Source of the DNA: Thioalkalivibrio versutus
GTDB lineage: Bacteria; Pseudomonadota; Gammaproteobacteria; Ectothiorhodospirales; Ectothiorhodospiraceae
Assembly: GCF_001999325.1 (NCBI RefSeq)
Contig: NZ_MVAR01000014.1
Coordinates: 2,607 to 66,606, forward strand
Length of the DNA stretch: 64,000 nt
Direction: 5' to 3'
The position numbers and the translations under genes are program-made. Positions within the stretch are counted from its first letter, which is position 1; each line of letters opens with the position of its first letter. The notes beneath the pieces are model-generated. The model did no database searches. It worked only from the letters and a program-made list of their open reading frames with translations, and was not told where the DNA came from. Below, in pieces: positions 52,171-61,238 of the stretch.

Positions 52171-52835
52171 CGGTCCGCGGCGCCGTTGTCGGGGGTCACG
52201 TCGCCCACGGCATCCTCGATCAGCGCCTCGTCGCCATCTTCCAGGCGCTCGATCAGCGCCTCCAGGCCATCGCGGTTGATCTCCTCGTTAAAGCGAGTGC
52301 GGAAGTTGCCGACGAAGCTGAGCCCCTCGGCCTCGACGTCGAAGACCTTCCATTCGCCGTTCACCGGACGCAGACGGTAGTTGACCTGGATGTTCGACTG
52401 GCCGGAGCCCATCACCACCTCGGTGGCAACCACGGCCATGCGCTCGTCCTGGCGCGAGCGCCGCTCGATGACGCGCACGTCCTTGTCCAGATGATCGGCC
52501 AGTTGCACCCCGTAGGCCTGCAGCAGCGTGTTCTTGAAGGCCTCGGCGAAGCGGTCTTGCTGCTCGCTGCTGGCATCGCGCCAGTGACGTGCCAGGACCA
52601 GGCGGGCCATCCCGTTGACATCCACGCCGGGCAGGATCTCCTCCTCGATCACGCCAATCACGAAGTCAGGATCTTCCTGCGCACGCGCCTCGTTTGCCCG
52701 CAGCTTCTCGTAGACCGCGTCGATCGACTGCTTGATGAGCTCGGCGGGGTTTTCTTCGGCCTGGGCGGGAGCCGCCAGGATCAGGACCAGCAGCGCCAGC
52801 GGCAGGATCAGGATTCGTTCATGCAACCATTTCAT
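52167..52835 (-). CDS. mlaC: Periplasmic phospholipid-binding protein MlaC
   Basis: MlaC shuttles phospholipid between the outer-membrane MlaA complex and the inner-membrane MlaFEDB complex. The 222-residue product has a signal peptide ending APAQA, then ENPAELIKQSIDAVYEKL, ARLVLARHWRDAS, FKNTLLQAYGVQLADH and YRLRPVNGEWKVFDVEAEGLSFVGNFRTRF. The ATG at 52835 (MKWLHE) is chosen for the signal peptide over an upstream in-frame start. Confidence 0.93.
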
Positions 52836-52860
52836 GTCTCTTGCTCCCGGTTTGGGTAGA

Positions 52861-53328
52861 TCAGTCACTACCCATGTTGGTCATGAAGCGACCGATGAGG
52901 TTCTCCAGCACCAGTGCCGACTGGGTGAACATCAGCTCGTCGCCTTCCTGCAGGGTGTCGTAGTCACCACCCGGCTCCAGCGCGATGTACTGTTCGCCCA
53001 GCAGCCCCGCGGTGTGGATGGCGGCCTGGGTGTCCATCGGCAGGTAGTCGTGCTCCGAGCGGATCGCCAGGGTCACCTCGGCGCGAAAGCGTTCCGGATC
53101 GTAACGGATATCCGCCACTCGCCCGATGCGCACACCCGACACCGTGACCGGGGCACGCGTCTTGAGCCCCCCGATGTTGTCGAAGTATCCGCTCACCGTA
53201 TAGGTGTCACGGTCGTGGTAGTCGGTCACGTTGCTCACCTGCACCGCCAGGTAGAACAGCGCCCCGATACCCAGGAGCACGAAGACACCGACCGCCAGTT
53301 CGAAGAAACGTACCTTCATTATTGCCAC
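52861..53328 (-). CDS. mlaD: MCE-domain lipid-transport protein MlaD
   Basis: MlaD is the inner-membrane-anchored MCE protein that forms a hexameric ring for lipid passage. The 155-residue product has one N-terminal transmembrane helix (about residues 9-28) and an MCE domain: YTVSGYFDNIGGLKTRAPVTVSGVRIGRVADI, AAIHTAGLLGEQYIALEPGGD. It lies 24-25 bases from mlaE and mlaC. Confidence 0.94.
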   Translation of the reverse strand: MAIMKVRFFELAVGVFVLLGIGALFYLAVQVSNVTDYHDRDTYTVSGYFDNIGGLKTRAPVTVSGVRIGRVADIRYDPERFRAEVTLAIRSEHDYLPMDTQAAIHTAGLLGEQYIALEPGGDYDTLQEGDELMFTQSALVLENLIGRFMTNMGSD

Positions 53329-53352
53329 CTGTCCTGGGTAAACACTGTTTGG

Positions 53353-54135
53353 TCAGCCCGCGCCGAACATCAGCCCGGTCAGGATGAAATCGAGGCCCAG
53401 CACCGCGAGCGACGACACCACCACCGTCTGGGTCGTGGCGCGCGAGATGCCCTCGGACGTCGGCTGCGCATTGAAGCCCTGGAACACCGCGATCCAGGTC
53501 ACCACGAAGCCGAACACGATGCTCTTGATCACGCCGGAGAGCACATCCTCGTTCCAGTCGGTCACCGACTGCATCTGCGAGAAATAGGCGCCGCTGTCCA
53601 CGCCCAGCAGCCCCACCCCGACGAGGTAGCCGCCCATCACGCCCACGGCGCTGAAGATCGCGGCCAGCAGCGGCATGGAGAGGAACCCGGCCACAAAGCG
53701 TGGCGCGAAGATCCGGCGATAGGGGTTCACCGCCATCATCTCCATCGCCGAGAGCTGTTCGGTCGTCTTCATCAGCCCCAGTTCCGCGGTCAGCGCGGAG
53801 CCGGCGCGCCCGGCGAACAGCAGCGCGGTGACCACCGGCCCCAGTTCGCGTACCAGCGACAGCGCAACCACCCCGCCCAGGGCCTCGGCCGCGCCGAAGT
53901 TCACCAGCGTGATGTAGCCCTGGTACGCCAGCACCATGCCGACAAACAGCCCGGACACGACGATAATCAGCAGCGAGCGCACCCCCACCGAATACACCTG
54001 AACAAGCGTCAGGCCGAAGCGGCGAAAGACGATATCCAGGCTCGCCAGCATCCGGATCAGGAAGATGAACGCCCGGCCGAACACCGTCAGGGCATTGATC
54101 GTGGTCCGACCCAGCGCGGCAATCGAATCAGTCAT
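53353..54135 (-). CDS. mlaE: Phospholipid ABC transporter permease MlaE
   Basis: The 260-residue permease of the MlaFEDB complex has about five to six membrane segments and the MlaE signatures RELGPVVTALLFAGRAGSALTAELGLMKTTEQLSAMEMMAVNP and TDWNEDVLSGVIKSIVFGF. The ATG at 54135 (MTDSIA) is used because it overlaps mlaF by eight bases; the open frame extends into mlaF without conservation. Confidence 0.95.
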   Translation of the reverse strand: MTDSIAALGRTTINALTVFGRAFIFLIRMLASLDIVFRRFGLTLVQVYSVGVRSLLIIVVSGLFVGMVLAYQGYITLVNFGAAEALGGVVALSLVRELGPVVTALLFAGRAGSALTAELGLMKTTEQLSAMEMMAVNPYRRIFAPRFVAGFLSMPLLAAIFSAVGVMGGYLVGVGLLGVDSGAYFSQMQSVTDWNEDVLSGVIKSIVFGFVVTWIAVFQGFNAQPTSEGISRATTQTVVVSSLAVLGLDFILTGLMFGAG

Positions 54136-54961
54136 CGCGGCGCTCCCCCTGCCCCAGCAGGTCATCGCGGTAGGACGCGCCCGGGTAATGAAACGGCACC
54201 GGCCCGTCCGGGCGACCCTGCAGGAACTGCGCGCTCCAGTCGGAAGCGCGCGCCTCCAGTTCGTCCGGCGGCCCGGCATCCACTACCCGGCCATCGGCGA
54301 TCAGCACCACCTGATCGGAGATCGCCATCGCCTCGGTCACGTCATGCGAGACCAGCACGCTGGTAAGCCCCAGGCTTTGATTGGTCCGGCGGATCAGGCT
54401 GACAATCTGGCCCATGGTGATCGGATCGAGCCCGGTGAACGGCTCGTCGTACAAAATGAGGTCCGGGTCCAGCGCAATGGCCCGCGCCAGCGCGACGCGC
54501 CGCGCCATGCCACCGGACAGGGTCGCCGGGTCCAGGTCGCGCGCCGCGCGCAGGCCCACCGCCTCCAGCTTCAGCAGAACCAGCGCGTGCAGCACGTCCT
54601 CCGGCAGATCCGTGTGCTCGCGCAGCGGGAAGGCGACGTTCTCGAATACCGAGAGATCCGTCAGCAGCGCACCGCTCTGGAACAGCATGCCCATGCGCTT
54701 GCGCAGCGCGTACAGCCGCCGGGTGGAGAGCCTCGCCACCTCCTGGCCATCCACCCAGATGCGGCCCTTGTCCGGACGCAACTGACCGCCGACCAGGCGC
54801 AGCAGCGTGGTCTTGCCACTGCCGCTGGGCCCCATCACGGTCGTCACCTGCCCGCGCGGGATGCGCATCGACAGGTCATCGAAAATCATCTTGCGCCCGC
54901 GCCGGAAGCACAGGTTCTCGATCACGATATGCGGACTGTCTTCCACTGCCGGGTCAGCCAC
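54128..54961 (-). CDS. mlaF: Phospholipid ABC transporter ATPase MlaF
   Basis: MlaF is the cytoplasmic ATPase of the Mla lipid transporter. The 277-residue product has Walker A GPSGSGKTTLLRL, the Q-loop MLFQSGALLTDLSVFENVAFPLRE, signature LSGGMARRVALARAI, Walker B LILYDEPFTGLDP and SHDVTEA. The start is GTG at 54961, with GAGGAG five bases upstream. A MITE-like element ends only 15 bases before this start, so its native promoter has probably been displaced. Confidence 0.95.
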   Translation of the reverse strand: MADPAVEDSPHIVIENLCFRRGRKMIFDDLSMRIPRGQVTTVMGPSGSGKTTLLRLVGGQLRPDKGRIWVDGQEVARLSTRRLYALRKRMGMLFQSGALLTDLSVFENVAFPLREHTDLPEDVLHALVLLKLEAVGLRAARDLDPATLSGGMARRVALARAIALDPDLILYDEPFTGLDPITMGQIVSLIRRTNQSLGLTSVLVSHDVTEAMAISDQVVLIADGRVVDAGPPDELEARASDWSAQFLQGRPDGPVPFHYPGASYRDDLLGQGERRDD

Positions 54962-54975
54962 GCGCGCTCCTCGCC

Positions 54976-55264
54976 CTTAAGGAAACACTGATTAATGTAC
55001 ACGCTCGCGCTCGAGCCGCTTTTGCGTGCGAACAAGGCGCGGTGACCGCCGTGCAGTCATTCTGCACAAGGGAGCCGCAACGCCGTGCGCACGCAAAAGA
55101 GGCCGAGCCCCTTCGGGGTTGGCACCCCAGGTTCCCCGATCCTGCGTTGCGGCCCGAATCGGTCAAAAACGGGCCGGTAGAACCACCACCGGCTGCGCGC
55201 CGCGCCTTGGCTCGGAAAACCTGGGGTACCAACGCGAGGGTGTACATCAATCAGTGTTTCCTTA
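54976..55264. mobile_element. MITE-like element, 289 bases, 32-base imperfect terminal inverted repeats
   Basis: The left end (54976-55007) reads TAAGGAAACACTGATTAATG then TACACGCTCGCG. The inverted right end (55264-55233) reads TAAGGAAACACTGATTGATG then TACACCCTCGCG, with two mismatches. Inside are further inverted pairs: TTTTGCGTGCG with CGCACGCAAAA (55020-55097) and ACCCCAGGTT with AACCTGGGGT (55116-55226). No transposase gene fits, so it is a non-autonomous element. No clear target duplication was seen. The remaining 55265-55327 has no visible feature. Confidence 0.82.
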
Positions 55265-55327
55265 GGCCCACAGAACCCCGAAGTCTGGGCGCAGGCCGGG
55301 AGACCGTCAAACGGGCGGGTGCGGTGC

Positions 55328-55990
55328 TCATCCCAATCCCAGCAATGCGGCGATAGTGCGGAAATCCGACAGTCGCTCCGGACGCGCGCGCAGGAACACC
55401 GGGATCTCACCGCTGCCACCGGCCTGCCCGAGGGCCTCCACCAGCGCGCGCCAGCCCGGCGCATCCAGCCCTGCCTCGGGGTTGACCTGCCAGGCCCCGC
55501 CCCCGGCAAGCGCCGCCGATTTCGGCGCCGGGGCGGGATGAAACCAGGCCGCCTCGGCTCGCGCGAGCACCCGCTCCTCGCCGGCGCCGTACACCATCAG
55601 GCGCCCCAGTCCGGCCGCCTCCAGCGCCGCGCGGATCGCCTGCACCTGCGCCGGCCCCATCGGCCCCGGCGCCACCGCCTGCAGGCCGTCGCCGACAGCC
55701 TCGGCCAGCGCGCGCGCCCGCGTCGCACCCGTCTCGAGGCCCAGCTCCACCGGCCAGTCCAGTGTCAGCCGCAGCGCGGGTGGCACGGCCTCGGCCCAGT
55801 CGCCGAAGGCCGGCGCCCCGGCCTCGGTCCACACCGGGGCGGGCAGCAACAAACGGCTGTGGTAATGGGTGTAGTACTCCAGCTGCCAGTCCTGCGGCAG
55901 GTCCTCGGGGAAGAAGTCGTCCCACCAGTCCTCTCCGGGGCCCGCCACCCCGGCGGCCTGCAATACCGGCGCTTCCTGATCCTGCGACAT
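55328..55990 (-). CDS. Protein of unknown function (weak DUF72-like resemblance)
   Basis: I do not recognise this 220-residue protein with certainty. It is acidic and Ala/Gly-rich, without signal peptide or membrane segments. The segment WWDDFFPEDLPQDWQLEYYTHYHSRLLLPAPVW (residues 22-54) recalls the opening of DUF72/YecE-like TIM-barrel proteins (FYPxxLP...LxYYxxxF). The rest (FHPAPAP, PVFLRARPERLSDFRTIAALLG) gives no further family clue. It is divergent from the flavin monooxygenase gene. Confidence 0.65.
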   Translation of the reverse strand: MSQDQEAPVLQAAGVAGPGEDWWDDFFPEDLPQDWQLEYYTHYHSRLLLPAPVWTEAGAPAFGDWAEAVPPALRLTLDWPVELGLETGATRARALAEAVGDGLQAVAPGPMGPAQVQAIRAALEAAGLGRLMVYGAGEERVLARAEAAWFHPAPAPKSAALAGGGAWQVNPEAGLDAPGWRALVEALGQAGGSGEIPVFLRARPERLSDFRTIAALLGLG

Positions 55991-56068
55991 GCCTCAACCT
56001 CCACGACGTAACCGCAGCTTTGCGCGGATTGCTTGTATCACCTGCGAGCGCGCGGCACAGTTGGCGCC

Positions 56069-57169
56069 ATGCGTTTCGACCTGTTCCACGAGCTCTCGGT
56101 ACCGGACTTCCTGCAGACCTCCGAAGCGGAGGTGCTGGAGAACACCCTGCGCCTGTGGGAGCGCGCCGATCGTCTCGGCTTCGGCACCGCCTGGCTGGTG
56201 GAGCACCACCTGATGCCGGAGTTTTCCCACTCCACCGCGCCGGACCTGGTGCTGGCTGCGGCCAGCCAGCGCACCAAACGCCTGCGCCTGGGCCTGGGCG
56301 TGGTGCCGCTGCCCTACCACCATCCGCTGCGAGTGGCGCAGCGCGTCGGCATGCTCGACCAGCTCTCCGGCGGGCGCCTGGATCTGGGTATCGGGCGCGG
56401 CTTCTCGCCGCGCGAATATGCCACATTCGGGGCCGAGATGAGCGAGTCCCGCGCGCGGGTCGATGCCGGGCTGGATGCGCTGCGCCAAGCCTTCGCCACC
56501 GGCCGCATCACCCAGGACGGGCCGTTCCATCACCTGGACGACGTGCCCGTGATGCCGCGCCCGGTACAGGCCCCGCACCCACCGATCTGGACCGCCGCGG
56601 TCAGCCCGGAGTCCTTTACCTGGGCGGCGCAGCAGGGCATCGGCGCGCTGGCCGGGCCGTTCAAGCCCTGGCAGATGATCCGCGAGGACATCCGCCTGTA
56701 TCACGAGGCCTGGGACGCGACACGCACGGACGTCGCCCACCCGCCCCGGGTCGGCATGACGCTTGGGGTCCTGTGCCTGCCGGACGGCAAGCGCGCCCGG
56801 CGCGAGGCCAAGCCGGCCTTCGAGTGGTTCTATCGCCACATGTTCCAGCAGACCCTGCCGGTGCTGGAACGCCTGATCGAGGGCTACGACTATTACCGCT
56901 CGCTCGGCCGCTTCCGTCACCTGGTCAAGGCCGGGATCAACCTGAAGGTCCTCGACATGCTGGGCATGACGCTCGTCGGCACCCCCGCCGAATGCCGTGA
57001 ACGCATCGAGGGCCTGCGCGCGGCCGGGGTCGACCAGGTCCTGCTGGCCTTCGGCGCCGGGGCCGTTCCGCATGCGCTGGCCGAGGAGTCCATGGACTGC
57101 TTCGCGGAAGAGGTCATGCCCGCGTTTGCCGACCCCGCCCCGACCACCGTCGCCCGCACCGCGACCTGA
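56069..57169 (+). CDS. Luciferase-like (LLM class) flavin-dependent monooxygenase
   Basis: The 366-residue product belongs to the bacterial luciferase-like TIM-barrel family, which uses reduced flavin and oxygen. Signatures include WERADRLGFGTAWLVEHHL, LRLGLGVVPLPYHHPLRVAQRVGMLDQLSGGRLDLGIGRGF, RPVQAPHPPIWTAA and the C-terminal GTPAECRERIEGLRAAGVDQVLLAF. Substrate is unknown. The ATG at 56069 starts the conserved MRFDLFHE. It precedes an epimerase-like gene by 11 bases. Confidence 0.88.
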   Translation: MRFDLFHELSVPDFLQTSEAEVLENTLRLWERADRLGFGTAWLVEHHLMPEFSHSTAPDLVLAAASQRTKRLRLGLGVVPLPYHHPLRVAQRVGMLDQLSGGRLDLGIGRGFSPREYATFGAEMSESRARVDAGLDALRQAFATGRITQDGPFHHLDDVPVMPRPVQAPHPPIWTAAVSPESFTWAAQQGIGALAGPFKPWQMIREDIRLYHEAWDATRTDVAHPPRVGMTLGVLCLPDGKRARREAKPAFEWFYRHMFQQTLPVLERLIEGYDYYRSLGRFRHLVKAGINLKVLDMLGMTLVGTPAECRERIEGLRAAGVDQVLLAFGAGAVPHALAEESMDCFAEEVMPAFADPAPTTVARTAT

Positions 57170-57180
57170 GCGAAACACGG

Positions 57181-58113
57181 ATGCACGTCGCCGTGACCGG
57201 CGCCGCCGGGCGCCTGGGGCAAGTCCTGCTGCCCGCCCTGGCACGCGCGCCGACGATTGAACACATCCTCGCCCTGGACCGGGCCGCGCCGGCGCTGCCT
57301 CCCCCCGAAAACGGCACCGTTATCGAGGCACGGGTACTCGACCTGGCGCAGCTCCAGCCGGAGGACCTGGCCGGGGTGGACACGCTGGTGCACCTCGCCT
57401 TTCAATTGATGGGCGGTCACGGGGGCCGCCGCCGGCATGACCGCACCTGGGTCCGCCAGCAGAATGTGGCCCTGAGCCAGCAGGTGTTCCACGCGGCGGT
57501 GACCGCCGGTGTGCGCCACATCGTGTTCCTGTCCAGCGCGGCGGTCTACGGCCCCTGGCCGGACAGCCCGCAGCCGCTCCGCGAGGACCATCCCACCCGG
57601 CCGCGCTTCCCCTATGCCGAAGACAAGGTCGCCGTGGAGCAGGCCCTGCTCGCGCTCGCCCGGGAATACCCCGAGTGCCAGGTGACCCTCCTGCGCCCGC
57701 CCGCGATCGTCGGCCCGAACGCCCACCCGCTGTTGCTGCAGATCGCCCGCGGACGGCTGTATCCCGCCGGGGGCGAACAGCCAGTGCAGATCCTGTGGGA
57801 GGACGATGCCGCCGCCGCGATGGTGCGCAGCATCACAACTCGCACTGCGGGGATCTTCAACCTGGGGGCCGAACCTGCCTGGTCGCTACGGGCGATGGCG
57901 CGCCACCAGCGGCGCTGGGGGATCCCGGTGCCACTGCGGCTGATCCGCACCCTGCACCCGCTGGCCTGGCGCCTGACCGCCCGCGCCGGGGACCCCGGCT
58001 GGGTCCGCGGGCTGGACGGCCCGCTGGTACTGGACTGCACCCGCGCCCGCGAGCAGCTCGGCTGGACACCGCAGGTGACCACCGCCGGGTGCCTAGAACG
58101 TCTGCGCTGCTGA
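57181..58113 (+). CDS. NAD-dependent epimerase/dehydratase family protein
   Basis: The 310-residue extended-SDR protein has the NAD site VAVTGAAGRLGQVLL, LVHLAFQLMGG, IVFLSSAAVYGPWP and the Y-x3-K pair in FPYAEDKVAVEQ, followed by RPPAIVGPNAHPLL. It resembles sugar-nucleotide epimerases, but the substrate cannot be assigned. It lies 11 bases after the flavin monooxygenase gene, suggesting co-transcription. Confidence 0.85.
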   Translation: MHVAVTGAAGRLGQVLLPALARAPTIEHILALDRAAPALPPPENGTVIEARVLDLAQLQPEDLAGVDTLVHLAFQLMGGHGGRRRHDRTWVRQQNVALSQQVFHAAVTAGVRHIVFLSSAAVYGPWPDSPQPLREDHPTRPRFPYAEDKVAVEQALLALAREYPECQVTLLRPPAIVGPNAHPLLLQIARGRLYPAGGEQPVQILWEDDAAAAMVRSITTRTAGIFNLGAEPAWSLRAMARHQRRWGIPVPLRLIRTLHPLAWRLTARAGDPGWVRGLDGPLVLDCTRAREQLGWTPQVTTAGCLERLRC

Positions 58114-58169
58114 AACCACTACCCAATCGGCTACAATCCCGGGCCTGACCCTCCCGGACCCGACTGTCC

Positions 58170-59147
58170 ATGGTGCTACCCGTTGTCGCCATCATCGGCG
58201 GCCTGATCCTGCTGACCTGGAGTGCCGACCGCTTCGTGTTCGGCGCCTCGGCCCTGGCCCGCGGCCTGGGCGTCAGCCCGCTGATCATCGGCCTGACCAT
58301 CGTCGCTTTCGGGACCTCGGCACCGGAGATCGTGGTCTCGGTCCTCGCCAGCCTGCAGGGCAACCCGGGGCTGGCGGTGGGCAACGCGATCGGCTCGAAC
58401 ATCGCCAACATCGCGCTGGTGCTGGGGACCGCGACCCTGGTCGCGCCGCTGGCGATCGGGCGCGGCATGGTTCGGCGCGAACTGCCGATCCTCCTGCTGG
58501 TCAGCTTCGGCGTGCTGCTCCTGCTTGTGGATGGCGAACTGGGCCGGCTGGAGGGCATCGCGCTGCTGGCCGGTCTGGTCCTGTTCACTGCCTGGATGGC
58601 CATCAGCGCCCGGCGCGCACGCCCGGCCCCCCATGACGACACCCCCGAGGTGGTGCGCGGCATGGTCGAGACGATCCCAGAGGGCGACCGACTGGGGCCC
58701 GCGATCGCCTGGCTCGTGTTCGGGCTGCTGCTCCTGCTGGCGAGCAGCCAGGCCCTGGTCTGGGGGGCCGTCGAGATCGCCGAACAACTGGGGGTCAGCG
58801 ACCTGGTCATCGGGCTGACCATTGTCGCGGTGGGAACCAGCCTGCCGGAGCTGGCGACCTCGGTGGTCGCCGCCTTCCGCCGCGAGGCCGGGCTGGCGAT
58901 CGGGAATGTAGTCGGGTCCAATCTGTTCAACCTGCTCGCGGTACTGGCCGTTCCGGCCCTGATCACGCCGCTGGCAATCGACGCCGATGTGCTGACGCGC
59001 GACTATCCGGTGATGCTGGCATTGACCGTGGCCCTGTTCCTGATCGCGCTGGGCCGCCGCGGACAGATCCGGCGCTGGCAGGGCGCCCTTCTCCTCATCG
59101 CCTTCGCAAGCTACCTTGTCTATTTGGGAATCACGGCAACCGCATGA
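58170..59147 (+). CDS. yrbG: Calcium/sodium:proton antiporter-family protein YrbG
   Basis: The 325-residue membrane protein is a K-dependent Na/Ca exchanger-family member. It has two inverted repeats carrying the alpha motifs IGLTIVAFGTSAPEIVVSV (residues 39-57) and IGLTIVAVGTSLPELATSVVAA, each followed by GNAIGSNIANI or GNVVGSNLFNLL. About ten transmembrane helices are predicted. It overlaps kdsD by four bases (ATGA), the conserved yrbG-kdsD arrangement. Confidence 0.94.
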   Translation: MVLPVVAIIGGLILLTWSADRFVFGASALARGLGVSPLIIGLTIVAFGTSAPEIVVSVLASLQGNPGLAVGNAIGSNIANIALVLGTATLVAPLAIGRGMVRRELPILLLVSFGVLLLLVDGELGRLEGIALLAGLVLFTAWMAISARRARPAPHDDTPEVVRGMVETIPEGDRLGPAIAWLVFGLLLLLASSQALVWGAVEIAEQLGVSDLVIGLTIVAVGTSLPELATSVVAAFRREAGLAIGNVVGSNLFNLLAVLAVPALITPLAIDADVLTRDYPVMLALTVALFLIALGRRGQIRRWQGALLLIAFASYLVYLGITATA

Positions 59148-60121
59148 ACTTCAACCCCGAAACGACCCGCAAGCTCGCCCTGGCCGTCCTCAATGACGAG
59201 GCCGAGGCCGTACGCAACCTCGCCCGGCGCATCGACGACCGCTTCCTCGAGGCCTGCCGCTGCATCCTCGCGTGCAAGGGCCGCGTGATCGTCACCGGCA
59301 TGGGCAAGTCCGGGCACATCGGCAGCAAGCTGGCCGCGACCCTGGCCTCCACCGGCACGCCGGCCTTCTTCGTGCATCCGGGCGAGGCCAGTCACGGCGA
59401 TCTCGGCATGATCACCCGCGAGGACGTGGTCATCGCGCTGTCGAACTCCGGCGAGACCGACGAGATCATCACCATCCTGCCGCTGATCCGGCGCCTGGGC
59501 GTACCGCTGATCGCGATGACCGGCAACCCCGGCTCGCGCCTCGGCGCGGATGCCACCGTACACCTGGATGTCAGCGTCGAGCGCGAGGCGTGCCCGCTGG
59601 GCCTGGCTCCCACCTCCAGCACCACCGCCGCGCTGGCGATGGGCGATGCCCTGGCCGTCGCGGTGTTGGATGCACGCGGCTTTACCGCCAACGACTTTGC
59701 CCGCTCGCACCCCGGCGGCCGCCTTGGCCGGCGCCTGCTGGTGCATGTCGCCGACATCATGCATACCGGAGGCGCGATCCCGCGCATCACCCCGGACGCC
59801 CCACTCAAGGACGCCCTGTTCGAGATCACCCGCAAGGGTCTGGGGCTGGTGATCATCACCGACGGTGACGATCGCATCCAGGGCGTGTTCACCGATGGCG
59901 ACCTGCGGCGCACCCTGGATGCCGGGCACAGCCTGGACGGCCTGACCATCGGCGAGGCCATGACCACCGGCGGCCACACCGCGCAGCCCGACTGGCTGGC
60001 GGTGGAGGCCCTGGAGGCCATGGAGAGCCGGCGCATCAACGCCCTGCCCGTCACCGACGCCGAAAACCGCCTGGTGGGCGTGATCAACATGCACGACCTG
60101 CTGCGCGCCGGGGTGGCGTGA
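59144..60121 (+). CDS. kdsD: D-arabinose 5-phosphate isomerase
   Basis: KdsD converts ribulose 5-phosphate to arabinose 5-phosphate for Kdo synthesis. The 325-residue product has an N-terminal SIS domain (VIVTGMGKSGHIGSKLAATLASTGTPAFFVHPGEASHGDLG, SNSGETDEI) and two CBS domains (about residues 205-325; ISP DAPLKDALFEI..., TDGDLRRTLD). It shares coupled overlaps with yrbG and kdsC. Confidence 0.96.
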   Translation: MNFNPETTRKLALAVLNDEAEAVRNLARRIDDRFLEACRCILACKGRVIVTGMGKSGHIGSKLAATLASTGTPAFFVHPGEASHGDLGMITREDVVIALSNSGETDEIITILPLIRRLGVPLIAMTGNPGSRLGADATVHLDVSVEREACPLGLAPTSSTTAALAMGDALAVAVLDARGFTANDFARSHPGGRLGRRLLVHVADIMHTGGAIPRITPDAPLKDALFEITRKGLGLVIITDGDDRIQGVFTDGDLRRTLDAGHSLDGLTIGEAMTTGGHTAQPDWLAVEALEAMESRRINALPVTDAENRLVGVINMHDLLRAGVA

Positions 60122-60660
60122 TGAACCTGGATGCCACCACTCTGCGCACCCACCAGCAGGCCGTTCGCCTGCTGATCCTGGACGTGGACGGCGTGCTGAC
60201 CGACGGCAGCCTGTTCCTCGGCGACGGCGGCGAGCAGTACAAGGCCTTCAACAGCCGCGACGGCCACGGTATCCGTCTGGCCCTGGACGGCGGCATCGAG
60301 ATCGCCATCCTGACCGGGCGCACCTCCGGGGTCGTCGAGCACCGCATGCGCGACCTGGGAGTGGAGCATCTGATCCAGGGCCGCCGCGACAAGGGCGAAG
60401 CCCTGCACGAACTGCTGCAGCGCACCGGTCACGACCCCGCCGAAGCGGCCTTCATGGGCGACGACATCGTGGATCTTCCAGCGATGCAGCGGGTCGGGCT
60501 CGGGATCGCGGTCGGCGACGCCCACCCGCTGGTGCGCCAGCATGCCCAGTGGGTGACCGAAGCCCATGGTGGGCGCGGGGCCGTGCGCGAGGCCTGCGAG
60601 GGCCTGCTGGCCGCGCAGGACCGGCTCGACGCGCTGTTCGAGACCTACCTGAACGGATGA
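60121..60660 (+). CDS. kdsC: 3-deoxy-D-manno-octulosonate 8-phosphate phosphatase
   Basis: KdsC removes phosphate from Kdo-8-P. The 179-residue HAD phosphatase has the nucleophile motif LILDVDGVLTDGSLF, YKAFNSRDGHGIRLAL, AILTGRTSGVVEHRM and FMGDDIVDLPAMQRVGLGIAVGDAHP. It lacks a cap domain, as expected for this tetrameric type. The ATG at 60121 shares a base with the kdsD stop (TGATG). Confidence 0.96.
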   Translation: MNLDATTLRTHQQAVRLLILDVDGVLTDGSLFLGDGGEQYKAFNSRDGHGIRLALDGGIEIAILTGRTSGVVEHRMRDLGVEHLIQGRRDKGEALHELLQRTGHDPAEAAFMGDDIVDLPAMQRVGLGIAVGDAHPLVRQHAQWVTEAHGGRGAVREACEGLLAAQDRLDALFETYLNG

Positions 60661-61238
60661 GCCGCAGGATTCGCAGCCGACTCGGATGGACCCTGGCCGT
60701 GCTCGCATTCGCGACCGTGCCCCTGGCGCAGGCTGAGGTAAGCCCGCCCGAGGGCCAGGTCACGCTGCAGATTGACGGCTTCACCCTGCATGCCACCGGC
60801 GACGACGGCGAACTGAGCCATCGTCTGCGCGGCACCCGCCTGCGCGAGTTTGGACGTGACGGCCCCCAATGGGTGGACGACCCGGACCTCGACCTGTTCG
60901 CCGAAGGCGGAATCGAATGGCGCTGGACTGCCCCCGCCGCACTGCATCAACCGGCCGCCGCGACCCTGGACCTGGTGGGCCCCACCCACGGCGTACAGCC
61001 GCCCCGCGGCGAACGCGTGGAGACCATCATCGATTCGCGGGATGTTCGCGTCGCCACCGACACCATGGTCGCCACTTCGGATGCCCTTTCCACCCTGAAC
61101 CAGCCGGGCCTGTTCCAGCGCGGCACCGGTCTGCGCGTGGACTCGCGAGGGGATACCATAGAGTTGTTCCATGACGTGTACTCGCTCTACAGCGAGACGA
61201 GCGAGGAGGATCCCGCGCATGACCCCGAATCCCCATAG
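60657..61238 (+). CDS. lptC: LPS export bitopic protein LptC
   Basis: LptC links the inner-membrane LptB2FG complex to periplasmic LptA in the LPS bridge. The 193-residue product has one N-terminal membrane segment (about residues 10-26) and a periplasmic beta-jellyroll region with LTLQ-type strands such as LQIDGFTLHAT, LRGTRLREFG and IIDSRDVRVATDTMVATSDAL. The ATG overlaps the kdsC stop (ATGA). Sequence conservation is low, so position between kdsC and lptA is a main support. Confidence 0.88.
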   Translation: MSRRIRSRLGWTLAVLAFATVPLAQAEVSPPEGQVTLQIDGFTLHATGDDGELSHRLRGTRLREFGRDGPQWVDDPDLDLFAEGGIEWRWTAPAALHQPAAATLDLVGPTHGVQPPRGERVETIIDSRDVRVATDTMVATSDALSTLNQPGLFQRGTGLRVDSRGDTIELFHDVYSLYSETSEEDPAHDPESP

